A stretch of 10,736 nt of DNA from Myxococcales bacterium. GTDB taxonomy: Bacteria; Myxococcota_A; Polyangia; Polyangiales; Polyangiaceae. Numbering within the stretch: the first letter of the stretch is position 1; each line of letters opens with the position of its first letter. This document shows positions 1-7,710 of this stretch, piece by piece. The stretch spans positions 1 through 10,736 of the forward strand of contig JAHFDX010000068.1 in assembly GCA_023248785.1 (NCBI GenBank). The letters run 5' to 3'. The translations under genes were made by a program, and so were the position numbers. A model generated the notes under the pieces. That model was given only the letters and a program-made list of their open reading frames with translations, did no database searches and had not been told where the DNA came from.

Positions 1-1
1 A

Positions 2-478
2 AATCCGATCGACCGCATTGTCCTTCCGGATGAACCGAGTCCCACGCATCGGATGAATGCGCTCATCGGGAACGCCATCGAACCCCTTGGATGGGACATG
101 TTCGACTCCAGCGGTCTCATGACCGAGAGCGTGCGCGCCGGAGTGAATTACCGATTGCGGGTTTTCTACCGCGTCCTTGCGCCCGTTACGGGAAATCACT
201 GCACATTCGTGCACATCGAGCACAACCCAACCCGTTTTTCATCCGAACGTCGTGAACCTGAATGGGTTCGCTATCCGATTCGCCTTTGGCAGAAGGGCGA
301 TGTCATTGCAGATGACCACGCGGTGGTGTTGCCCATGCACTTCCGGGTCGGAAATTATCGCCTCTACGTGGGTATTGGAAATCTTCCATGCTCGGACGAT
401 TCTCGCCTCCCGGTTTCCCGCGGTGAGCATGACGGCGAGCATCGCGTGATTGCGGGCACAGTCACGGTGAGGCCATGA
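2..478 (+). CDS. C-terminal part of a glycosyltransferase-associated periplasmic protein (partial)
   Basis: The reading frame is open to the left edge of the window, so this is probably the 3' end of a longer gene. An in-frame ATG at 53 would give 141 residues, but no Shine-Dalgarno sequence precedes it. Counting from that ATG, the segment is rich in beta strands. It has a strand pair ending in CTFVHIEH (50-57), then YPIRLWQKGDVIADDH (74-89), NYRLYVGIG (101-109) and a terminal RVIAGTVTV (131-139). From memory, this pattern (hydrophobic strand with VHI, a WxxGDVI turn, 'F..G.Y.LYVG', 'RLPV') occurs in the non-membrane domains of large family 39 glycosyltransferases and their neighbours in deltaproteobacteria. 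I see no catalytic residues in the fragment and no membrane span. Its stop codon overlaps the start of the next gene (ATGA), so the two are likely translated together and act in the same envelope glycosylation step. The exact function is not established. Confidence 0.6.
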   Translation, partial: NPIDRIVLPDEPSPTHRMNALIGNAIEPLGWDMFDSSGLMTESVRAGVNYRLRVFYRVLAPVTGNHCTFVHIEHNPTRFSSERREPEWVRYPIRLWQKGDVIADDHAVVLPMHFRVGNYRLYVGIGNLPCSDDSRLPVSRGEHDGEHRVIAGTVTVRP

Positions 479-2937
479 GGCGCGTTCGTATTGCCAGCGC
501 GGTGGTCGGTATTTTGGGCGGATTGATTGCCCTGTGCGTGATGTCTGCAGATGTTCGCTTTCGCCTTGGGTTCTTTCTCGCGCTCGGCGGAGTGGGCGCG
601 CTCGTGGGCTCGACGATTGTCTTTGCGAGTACCTTTTCTCCGCAAACCGCAGCTTCTCACTCGACCACATTTCGGGCGCTCGCTCCGGAGCTTGGCATTG
701 CCTTTACCTCGTGCGTTGTATTCATCGCGGCGCTCCGGCTAGTGGTAGGTGGCGTCTTCAGTAAAGGCGTTGCGGCATGTGTAGTTACGGCGCTGGCGCT
801 CGGAGTGCTTGTCTGCATCACGCGCGTCCGTGACAAGGCAGTGGGCGACGAAAGGCCGATGTGGAGACGTCACGGCTTCTGGCTCGTCGCGGCGCAAACG
901 CTCCTTTCGCTTCCGTCGCTTGGTAGCTTTGGTCTACTCGACCCGTGGGAAGCTCACTATGGCGAGGTCGCTCGCGAAATAATCGCGCGCAACGATTGGA
1001 TTTCGACATGGTGGGCGCACGAAGGATGGTTCACGTCGAAGCCCGTCCTCGACCTGTGGCTGCAAGCACTCTCGATGTCCTGTTTTGGAGTCCATGCGGA
1101 GCCAGGCGCCATGCTCGTTGGCATTGGGAATCACGTCGCACGGCCCGAATGGGCCATTCGATTCCCAGGTTTTTTGCTTCAAGTCGTGGGTCTCTATCTT
1201 TTCTACAAAGGCGCCGCGCGTGCATTTGGTCACCGCGCAGGATTCCTTAGCGCCCTCGTGCTCATGACGATGGCCGAGTGGGTGTTTCTGGGGCATCAAT
1301 CGATCACTGACGTGCCCCTCGTCATGTGTATGGCGGGTGTACTCGGCCTCATGCTGATTGCGCTTTCGGCCTCAAGCGAGGAGCGGATGTTCACGCTCGA
1401 AGTGCACGTGGGGCGATCCGCATTTCAATTCACGGTGGTTCACCTCGTTTTGGCGGGTGTTCTGTTTGTGGTCCTTCCACAAGCGATCTACCTTCTCTCG
1501 CGCAACGTTGACCTTCAATTGCACGCATCTCCGCACGGATTTCGTCCGCACGTCGACGTGTTTTCAGCGGGTTCCGGAGGAAACTGCGGCATCGCCGGCC
1601 AACTTCGTTGCCTCTCGGAGGCGCCACAACACGCGATGCTTCAACCCGCACTTCAGGCCGCTCTGTGGCTTGTCGCGATCGGGCTCGTTGTCGCACTTGT
1701 ATGCAACGAAAATCGCACGCGATCGGTTGCCATCTTGGGAGTGTGGATGTTGTCCGCCTTTGCGACTATGGCAAAGGGCCCCGTTGGCTTGGTGCTGCCG
1801 GTTGGCACGTTGGTCGTGTACGCCGCCGTTACTCGTCAATGGCGACTCTTGCTTTCGTTCGAGTGGATAGCAGGCTTGATGCTATCCGCGGCGATGGTTC
1901 TGCCTTGGTACATCGCAACCTATGCACGTCATGGAAGATTTTTCTTCGACGACCTCGTGTTACGGCACATGATCGGTCGAACGCTCCAACATCTCCATGA
2001 CACAAACGAGGGCGACGATACGAGCTTTCGCTTCTACCTTTGGCAGCTCGGATACGCATGCTTCCCCTGGACAGGCTTGGTGCCCGCCGCGCTCCTCGGT
2101 TGGGGGCGCTCTTTCGATCGAACGGACAAGGTATCCATCGCGCCCTTGAGTATCTGGTTTGTCCTTGGATTCACGCTGTTCTCAGTGATGTCTACCAAGT
2201 TTCACCACTACATCGCTCCCGCGGTGATCCCGCTGGCAATGCTCGTTGGCGTGTGGCTCGATCGCGCCGTACACGTGTCTCAAGTTCGCGATCGCGCTTC
2301 CGTGGTCGCCGCCGCACTGGTTGGTTGTATTGTAACGACGGCTGTTGGATTTGATCTTGTGACCGATGGCGACGCCATTGGGCAGGGAAGGCTGCTGCAG
2401 CTCTTCACCTACCAATACCACCGCACATGGCCGGAAGAACTCAACTTCAAGCCGGTGTTGGCAGGTGGAACAATTGTCGCTGCGACCGTTACGTTATTGC
2501 TCGCCGTCGCACGATGGAGGGCGTTTGTCACGAAGCTCTTTGTCGCGTTTGCGATGATGTTTGCGTTGTGGGCGCTCAACGTTTACTTGGTAAAACTTGC
2601 TCCTCATTGGGGGCAACGCGAAGTCATCGAGACGTACTATCAACAGCGCTTTTCCTCGAACGAGCCACTCGTTGCGTACCAATTGAATTGGAAGGGTGAG
2701 AATTTCTACGCGGGCAACAAGCTCGCCCTTTTTGTATCCAGCGGGCCGCCCCTACGTGACTACCTACGCAAGATCATTGCGACACAAAGTCGGTCTCTCT
2801 ACTTCGTTTTGGAGCATAGTCGCCTCGTTTCGCTAAAGTCGGAAGTGTCCGGGTTTGGCTCGACTCCCGACGTAACTGTTTTGACGACGTCGGCATTGAA
2901 CAACAAATTTTGCTTAGTGCATGTCGTGTATCCGTAG
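475..2937 (+). CDS. Family 39 (ArnT/PMT-like) membrane glycosyltransferase
   Basis: This is a predicted inner-membrane enzyme of 820 residues that moves a sugar from a polyprenyl-phosphate carrier to an acceptor at the periplasmic face. Hydrophobic segments are spread over residues 7-115, 135-155, 232-245, 255-300, 318-341, 392-410, 418-480, 525-541, 556-596, 605-625, 660-680 and 686-705. The family signature is clear. DPWEAHYGE at 156-164 holds the expected acidic catalytic residues of the first large periplasmic loop. It is followed by FTSKP at 186-190, SITDVPL at 276-282, AKGPVG at 433-438 and STKFHHYIAP at 573-582. A loop near 365-380 contains GGNCG and a second Cys (371 and 379), which could form a disulfide. 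Residues 715-820 form a soluble tail with NWKGENFYAGN (738-748). The protein is longer than E. coli ArnT, with four extra N-terminal hydrophobic segments. The sugar and acceptor cannot be read from sequence. The start ATG overlaps the upstream stop and is preceded by GGTGAGG at 466-472. Confidence 0.88.
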   Translation: MRRVRIASAVVGILGGLIALCVMSADVRFRLGFFLALGGVGALVGSTIVFASTFSPQTAASHSTTFRALAPELGIAFTSCVVFIAALRLVVGGVFSKGVAACVVTALALGVLVCITRVRDKAVGDERPMWRRHGFWLVAAQTLLSLPSLGSFGLLDPWEAHYGEVAREIIARNDWISTWWAHEGWFTSKPVLDLWLQALSMSCFGVHAEPGAMLVGIGNHVARPEWAIRFPGFLLQVVGLYLFYKGAARAFGHRAGFLSALVLMTMAEWVFLGHQSITDVPLVMCMAGVLGLMLIALSASSEERMFTLEVHVGRSAFQFTVVHLVLAGVLFVVLPQAIYLLSRNVDLQLHASPHGFRPHVDVFSAGSGGNCGIAGQLRCLSEAPQHAMLQPALQAALWLVAIGLVVALVCNENRTRSVAILGVWMLSAFATMAKGPVGLVLPVGTLVVYAAVTRQWRLLLSFEWIAGLMLSAAMVLPWYIATYARHGRFFFDDLVLRHMIGRTLQHLHDTNEGDDTSFRFYLWQLGYACFPWTGLVPAALLGWGRSFDRTDKVSIAPLSIWFVLGFTLFSVMSTKFHHYIAPAVIPLAMLVGVWLDRAVHVSQVRDRASVVAAALVGCIVTTAVGFDLVTDGDAIGQGRLLQLFTYQYHRTWPEELNFKPVLAGGTIVAATVTLLLAVARWRAFVTKLFVAFAMMFALWALNVYLVKLAPHWGQREVIETYYQQRFSSNEPLVAYQLNWKGENFYAGNKLALFVSSGPPLRDYLRKIIATQSRSLYFVLEHSRLVSLKSEVSGFGSTPDVTVLTTSALNNKFCLVHVVYP

Positions 2938-3052
2938 GGCCACTCAGGGTTCGCTCAGACATAAGAAGGGGATGGCGATCTTGCGTAACGCGCGATTGAC
3001 CGGTCCATCGAGAGCCGTTCCGTCACTGCAAGAGATCGAAACGCTCTCTAGT

Positions 3053-3091
3053 TCGTCGTAAGGGCTCGTCGTAAGGGCTCGTCGTAAGAGC
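3053..3091 (+). repeat. Three tandem 13-bp direct repeats
   Basis: The unit TCGTCGTAAGGGC occurs back to back at 3053-3065 and 3066-3078. A third copy at 3079-3091 has one substitution (A for G at 3089). The unit is itself built on a TCGTCG doublet. The array ends about 57 bases before the subtilase start codon, so it lies in or near that gene's promoter or leader. It could be a cluster of binding sites for a regulator, or a slippage-derived tandem duplication with no function. The 13-bp length is not a multiple of 3, so it is not a coding repeat. Confidence 0.85.
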
Positions 3092-3139
3092 TTGTAGCTG
3101 GAGCATGGCCCCCTTTCCATGGGTTCGCTACACTCGCTT

Positions 3140-3144
3140 GGAGG
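3140..3144 (+). promoter_or_regulatory. Ribosome binding site deciding the subtilase start
   Basis: GGAGG lies four bases before the ATG at 3149. An ATG at 3119 in the same frame has no such site and would add ten residues in front of an otherwise compact lipoprotein signal peptide. This selects 3149 as the start. Confidence 0.75.
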
Positions 3145-3148
3145 TCAA

Positions 3149-4912
3149 ATGCGCTTTTCGGTCCAACGTTTCGCGGTAGGGGTGCTTTTCGGTCTTGCCG
3201 CTTGCAGCGAGCCGGACGCGAACCAGACACCCGCATCAAACGTATCCGAGTCGTCAGAACTGTTCGTCTCTCGCACAGACGAGCTTGAGACGAATGACGA
3301 ATTGCTCATTGATTTTCGCGACGACGTGACCGATGCAGACATCGCCGAGATTGCCGCGCGTGAACACATCACGCTCGAACCCAACAGTCCGCTCAGTCGC
3401 TCCATGGACGTGTACGAACTCGCCCACGCGGCGCCCGCAGAGCGCGACGCGATCATCTTTCATCTCTCGAAGGATCCTCGCGTGGAGGCGGTTGAGCCGA
3501 ACGTCATGCTCTCTGCTTATTTCGTTCCGAACGACCCTTTGTACAGGGCGAAGCAATGGCACTTGGGTCGAGTGGGTGCTGAGATCGCATGGAACTATTC
3601 CTGCGGTGAGGGCGTTACGGTCGCCGTCATCGACACAGGTGTTGCATGTTTCGATCACGGATCGTTTTCGAAGGGCACCGACCTCGCAGGTACTCGTTGT
3701 ACTGCCGGCTACAATTTCATCGACAACTCACCGAACGCGGTCGACGACCACGGACACGGCACGCACGTCGCTGGCACCATTGCGCAAACAACGCACAATG
3801 GAAAGGGAGCCGCTGGCCTTGCCCATTGCGCATCGCTCATGCCGGTTAAGGTTCTCTCGAAGCGCGGTTGGGGTTCTCTTGGCGACGTTGCGGAAGGCAT
3901 CCGCTTTGCCGCGAAAAATGGCGCGAATGTAATCAACCTCAGTCTCGGGGGCTCTTCGCGAAGTCGAATCCTCGAAAACGCCGTTCACTATGCGCTGTCG
4001 CGTGGTGTGGTGGTTGTGGCTGCTGCGGGAAACAATGGGGGTCGCGTCGGTTATCCTGCAGCGTACGAAGGTGTTGTCGCAGTAAGCGCCACCGACTCGA
4101 ACGACCGCCTCGCGTGGTTCTCCTCGCGTGGGCCCGAAATCGCCATTGCAGCCCCGGGCGTTTCGGTCACGCAGCAGACCGTGTGCAACGGCGGGCGCGA
4201 TCGATGCGAAATTTTTGGAACCTTTAGCGGGACGAGCATGGCGGCACCTCACGTTGCCGGCGCTGCAGCGTTATTGATGTCATCGGGAGTTACAAAATCA
4301 GACGCCGTGATCGAGCGACTGCGCACCACCGCGCGTTCAGCAGGTGAACCGAACCACTTTGGTGCCGGCATTGTTGAAAGCGCCTCGGCCGTTCGCGGCG
4401 TGTATTGGAAACACATTGGGCTTCGCATGGGTGCTTTTGCACTGCTCGCACTTTGGCTCGGTCGTCGATCGCGAAAAAGGGGCGGAACGTTCGAAACTGG
4501 TTTCGCCATGAAGATGGGTGTGTTTGTTGGAGCGGTCGGGCTCTTTTTATGGCTCCCTCTGCTGGGGATTGCCCCACGTACCGGACACTACAGGTGGGTA
4601 CTCGATTTGCTCGCACGCCCGCTTGGCGAGTGGGACATGGCGCTCGGCCTCGGAGTGCACAAGTGGCTTCCGCTCGCCAGCGCATTGCCTTCAGTGGCGC
4701 TTACGGCCTTGTTTTTTAGCCTGCCGATGGCGAGACGTTTCGTCGGAGGCCTCGCGCTCGGCAATGCGGCCTTTTTGGTACAGCTGGGCTTGTCCGCGGA
4801 AGTGGCTGGGTACGGCGGATCGCTTGGGTTGCGCATTTTTGCGGCGAGCCAAGCGCTCATCTGCCTCTGGCTCGCCAACACGTCGTTGTATCGGAAACTT
4901 GGTGAACGCTAG
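3149..4912 (+). CDS. Subtilisin-family (S8) serine protease, lipoprotein with C-terminal membrane domain
   Basis: This is an exported endopeptidase of 587 residues. Residues 1-18 form a lipoprotein signal peptide ending in the lipobox LAAC (Cys19). Residues about 50-125 resemble an I9 propeptide (ELLIDFRDDV, then DPRVEAVEPN), which normally acts as folding chaperone and inhibitor and is cleaved off. The S8 domain spans about 138-420. Its catalytic residues are all present: Asp162 in VAVIDTGV, His203 in HGTHVAG, oxyanion Asn295 in AAAGNNGG and Ser363 in GTSMAAPHVAG. VINLSLGG is the usual substrate-binding strand. Six cysteines in the domain may form disulfides. After residue 420 come about five hydrophobic helices (roughly 424-438, 455-474, 507-526, 531-550, 558-578). 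Basic stretches RRSRKR, MARR and YRKLGER follow helices 1, 3 and 5, which fits a periplasmic protease domain and a cytoplasmic C-terminus. This membrane domain is unusual for the family. The substrate is unknown. Confidence 0.92.
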   Translation: MRFSVQRFAVGVLFGLAACSEPDANQTPASNVSESSELFVSRTDELETNDELLIDFRDDVTDADIAEIAAREHITLEPNSPLSRSMDVYELAHAAPAERDAIIFHLSKDPRVEAVEPNVMLSAYFVPNDPLYRAKQWHLGRVGAEIAWNYSCGEGVTVAVIDTGVACFDHGSFSKGTDLAGTRCTAGYNFIDNSPNAVDDHGHGTHVAGTIAQTTHNGKGAAGLAHCASLMPVKVLSKRGWGSLGDVAEGIRFAAKNGANVINLSLGGSSRSRILENAVHYALSRGVVVVAAAGNNGGRVGYPAAYEGVVAVSATDSNDRLAWFSSRGPEIAIAAPGVSVTQQTVCNGGRDRCEIFGTFSGTSMAAPHVAGAAALLMSSGVTKSDAVIERLRTTARSAGEPNHFGAGIVESASAVRGVYWKHIGLRMGAFALLALWLGRRSRKRGGTFETGFAMKMGVFVGAVGLFLWLPLLGIAPRTGHYRWVLDLLARPLGEWDMALGLGVHKWLPLASALPSVALTALFFSLPMARRFVGGLALGNAAFLVQLGLSAEVAGYGGSLGLRIFAASQALICLWLANTSLYRKLGER

Positions 4913-4947
4913 CCTCAGTAGGAAATAGAGAGCTATCCTTAAAGCGG

Positions 4948-6066
4948 ATGTCCCTAAAAGTCGATCAGGACCACTCGCGCTTTCGGCAGATCGTTCGCGG
5001 GAAGATTCGCCAAAATCTCCGCAAGTACATCTCGCAAGGTGAGCTCCTCGGACGAAAGGGAAAGGATCTGGTTACAATTCCGATCCCACACATCGACATT
5101 CCTCATTTCACCTTCGGCGAGAAACAAAAAGGCGGAGCGGGGCAGGGGGACGGTGACGTCGGTGATCCGGTTGGCGGCGATCCGCAAGACGGCGATCAGC
5201 AAGGCAATGGCAAGCAAGCAGGCCAAGGAGGTGGTGAGCACAACCTCGAAGTCGACGTCACGCTCGATGAATTAGCCGACATCCTTGGCGAAGAGCTTGA
5301 GCTCCCCAACATCCTCGACAAGGGCAAAAGCAAAATCGTCAACGAGAAGGATCGTTACACAGGGATTCGTCGTGTCGGTCCGGAATCGCTGCGCCACTTC
5401 AAGCGCACGTACCGCGAAGCGTTGAAGCGTCAGATTTCGATGGGCATCTACGTCAAGGACCGGCCCGTTATCGTTCCGATTCCCGACGACAAGCGTTATC
5501 GCGCCTGGAAAACGCAAGCCGAGCCTGTTGCCAACGCCGTCATTATCTACATGATGGATGTGTCAGGCTCGATGGGCGACGAGCAAAAAGAAATTGTGCG
5601 CATGGAGAGCTTTTGGATAGACACGTGGCTCCAAAAACAATACCGGGGCCTCGAGAGCCGCTTCATCATCCACGACGCCGTTGCTCGCGAAGTCGATCGC
5701 GAAACATTTTTCCACACCCGCGAAAGTGGCGGCACCATGATCTCAAGCGCGTACCGTCTCTGCGCGCAGCTTATTGATGACCACTATCCACCCGAAGAGT
5801 GGAACATCTACCCCTTCCATTTTTCTGATGGGGACAACTGGTCCATGGACGACACGCTGCTTTGCGTCGACATTCTCAAGCAAAAAATTCTCCCTCGCGC
5901 GAACATGTTTGCCTACGGGCAAGTGGAGAGTCCTTACGGCTCGGGGCAGTTCATCAAGGATCTGCGCGAACACTTTGGCGGCGATGATCGCGTGATTTCT
6001 AGCGAGATTCGTGATCGTGATGCGATCATCGGGAGCATTAAAGAGTTTCTAGGGCGTGGGAAGTAG
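4948..6066 (+). CDS. DUF444 / YeaH-YhbH family protein with von Willebrand A-type domain
   Basis: This cytoplasmic protein of 372 residues matches the YeaH (E. coli) / YhbH (Bacillus) family along its full length. The family N-terminus is recognisable: RFRQIVRGKI at 11-20, GRKGKDLVTIPIPHIDIPHF at 35-54. A flexible linker rich in Gly, Asp and Gln follows at about 61-97. The C-terminal half (about 195-370) is a von Willebrand A-like fold with the metal-binding DxSxS motif DVSGSM at 204-209, a candidate metal-ligand Thr263 in SGGTMISSAY, and FSDGDNW at 292-298. In enterobacteria yeaH sits with yeaG (the PrkA kinase) and is induced by starvation and stationary phase; its biochemical role is poorly defined. 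The gene starts 35 bases after the subtilase stop without a strong ribosome binding site, so it may be read through from it. It is followed after 87 bases by SpoVR, its usual partner. The PrkA kinase is not adjacent here. Confidence 0.93.
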   Translation: MSLKVDQDHSRFRQIVRGKIRQNLRKYISQGELLGRKGKDLVTIPIPHIDIPHFTFGEKQKGGAGQGDGDVGDPVGGDPQDGDQQGNGKQAGQGGGEHNLEVDVTLDELADILGEELELPNILDKGKSKIVNEKDRYTGIRRVGPESLRHFKRTYREALKRQISMGIYVKDRPVIVPIPDDKRYRAWKTQAEPVANAVIIYMMDVSGSMGDEQKEIVRMESFWIDTWLQKQYRGLESRFIIHDAVAREVDRETFFHTRESGGTMISSAYRLCAQLIDDHYPPEEWNIYPFHFSDGDNWSMDDTLLCVDILKQKILPRANMFAYGQVESPYGSGQFIKDLREHFGGDDRVISSEIRDRDAIIGSIKEFLGRGK

Positions 6067-6153
6067 CCACGCCCGCTCGCTGGGGCCCAAGCGCTCGCCG
6101 TGTGCGCAGCACAAAAAGCCTAGCCCAGCGCCCCCTTCGGGTACTCTAAACCG

Positions 6154-7710
6154 ATGAGTGAGTTCGCGCTCAAAACGGAGTTGCCTGCCTACCTCCGCAA
6201 GGAGCAGGACCGCATCGAAACATTCGCGCGCCAAGAGGGTCTCGATTTTTTCCCGATTGTTTTCGAAATCCTGACCTACGACCAAATGAACGAAATCGCC
6301 GCCTATGGCGGATTCCCGAATCGGTTTCCGCATTGGCGTTTCGGCATGGAGTATGAGCGGCTCGCAAAGAGCTACGAGTATGGGCTCTCAAAAATCTACG
6401 AGATGGTCATCAACAACAACCCGTCGTACGCGTATTTGCTCGAGGGAAATTCTCTCGTCGATCAGAAGCTCGTGATGGCGCATGTGTGTGCTCACGTTGA
6501 TTTCTTTAAGAACAACTTCGCCTTTCGCGCAACCGACTTAGATTCCGGAGGTCGCTCGACCGATCCCGTCCGACGACCGCAAGGGTATGACCCGAATCGT
6601 CGTTGGATTGACAAGATGGCGAATCACGGTTCGCGTGTTCGAAAACATGTGGGTCGGCATGGAATCAACAAGGTTGAGGAATTCGTCGACTGTTGCATGT
6701 CGCTTGAAAACTTGATTGACGTTCACGCTCCTTTCCAAGGGCGGCGAAGACTCCGCGAGGAAGACGAAGCGCCGCAAGAGATCCCGCGCCTACGAGCCGA
6801 TCGTCCTTACATGGAGTCGTTTATTAATCCGGAAGAGTATCTCGATGCTCAGCGGGCCAAAATGGCAGCCGAGCAAGACAAGGCAAAGAAATTCCCCGAA
6901 CATCCTGAACGGGACGTTTTGGCGTTCTTGCTCGAAAACGCACCCCTTGAGCGTTGGGAGCGCGATGTTCTCGATGTCGTCCGGGAAGAGGCGTATTATT
7001 TCGCGCCCCAATGGCAGACGAAAATAATGAACGAGGGTTGGGCGAGTTATTGGCACTCGAGGTTGATGACTCAGCATGTGCTCGATGCCTCAGAGATCAT
7101 TGATTACGCCGATAACAATGCTGGCGTGATGGCGACGAGCAACGGCCGGCTCAATCCGTACAAGCTCGGTGTCGAACTGTTCCGCAACATCGAAGAGCGC
7201 TGGAACAAAGGACAATTCGGCAAGGAGTGGGAGGACTGCGACGATCTTGAAGTGAAGCGCAGTTGGAATCTGCGCCTCGGCCTCGGTCGTGAGAAAGTCT
7301 TCGAAGTGCGCGCGCTTTACAACGACGTCACGTTCATCGATGCGTTTCTTACGCCTGACTTCGTGATCGAGCAGAAGCTCTTCAGCTTCGGATGGTCGAA
7401 TAAGAACGAGCGCTTCGAAATCGATACGCGGGAGTTTCGCGCGGTCAAGGACAAGTTGCTCTCTCAGCTAACCAATGGGGGAAACCCGTTCATCTATGTT
7501 GAAGACGCAAACTTCGACAACCGCGGAGAGCTTCTTTTACGACACGATCACCAAGGCCAGGACCTGCGAAGCGATTACGCGCGCGAAGTCATGAAGAGTC
7601 TCGTCCGTGTGTGGAAACGCCCCGTGAACCTGAGCACGATCATCGATGCCAAGCCGGCCATGATTCGATTCGATGGTAAGGAGCACTCCGTTCGCCAAGT
7701 AAAGTCGTGA
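6154..7710 (+). CDS. SpoVR family protein (YcgB-like)
   Basis: This soluble protein of 518 residues is close in length to E. coli YcgB (about 510). Family hallmarks are PHWRFGMEYE at 59-68, NNPSYAYLLEGNS at 88-100, a HxxxH segment (His110, His114) leading into DFFKNN at 116-121, and MNEGWASYWHSRLM at 292-305. SpoVR is needed for normal spore cortex formation in Bacillus subtilis. In non-sporulating proteobacteria it is linked to the PrkA-YeaH stress system. Its activity is not settled. Conserved His110, His114, Glu294 and His301 could form a metal site, which is my inference. The ATG at 6154 is preceded by no strong Shine-Dalgarno sequence, but the N-terminus matches the family position. The stop codon overlaps the next start (GTGATG), so the downstream gene is probably translated by reinitiation. 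Confidence 0.94.
   Translation: MSEFALKTELPAYLRKEQDRIETFARQEGLDFFPIVFEILTYDQMNEIAAYGGFPNRFPHWRFGMEYERLAKSYEYGLSKIYEMVINNNPSYAYLLEGNSLVDQKLVMAHVCAHVDFFKNNFAFRATDLDSGGRSTDPVRRPQGYDPNRRWIDKMANHGSRVRKHVGRHGINKVEEFVDCCMSLENLIDVHAPFQGRRRLREEDEAPQEIPRLRADRPYMESFINPEEYLDAQRAKMAAEQDKAKKFPEHPERDVLAFLLENAPLERWERDVLDVVREEAYYFAPQWQTKIMNEGWASYWHSRLMTQHVLDASEIIDYADNNAGVMATSNGRLNPYKLGVELFRNIEERWNKGQFGKEWEDCDDLEVKRSWNLRLGLGREKVFEVRALYNDVTFIDAFLTPDFVIEQKLFSFGWSNKNERFEIDTREFRAVKDKLLSQLTNGGNPFIYVEDANFDNRGELLLRHDHQGQDLRSDYAREVMKSLVRVWKRPVNLSTIIDAKPAMIRFDGKEHSVRQVKS

Larger units (their letters stand above)
2938..3148. other. Intergenic region between glycosyltransferase and subtilase
   Basis: This gap of about 210 bases separates two genes on the same strand. 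It holds the 13-bp tandem repeats described separately and must contain the start site for the subtilase mRNA if that gene is not read from upstream. A TTGACC hexamer lies at 2996-3001, but nothing resembling a -10 box sits 16-18 bases downstream, so I do not call a promoter. I see no intrinsic terminator after the glycosyltransferase stop and no credible small gene. Confidence 0.6.

Noticed and set aside
239..670. Minus-strand reading frame of 143 codons opposite the first two genes
   Set aside because: It spans the junction of two well-supported genes on the other strand, has arginine-rich shadow composition and no recognisable motif.
2996..3001. TTGACC as a -35 box for the subtilase
   Set aside because: No acceptable -10 hexamer at 16-18 bases downstream.
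3333..3932. Plus-strand frame of 199 codons inside the subtilase gene
   Set aside because: Its Arg/Ser/Thr-rich translation is typical of an out-of-frame shadow, and the S8 motifs are all in the other frame.
3728..4252. Minus-strand frame of 174 codons across the subtilase catalytic region
   Set aside because: It is antisense to conserved catalytic motifs, with no family resemblance and no ribosome binding site.
4920..4939. Imperfect inverted repeat between subtilase and DUF444 genes
   Set aside because: AGG/CCT and ATAG/CTAT pair only with a two-base bulge and no T run follows, so it is not a terminator and too weak to call as an operator.
6101..6113. TGTGC-GCA-GCACA inverted repeat between DUF444 and SpoVR
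   Set aside because: Five-base arms with a three-base loop followed by A residues, not T, so it is not a plus-strand terminator. Too short to call an operator.
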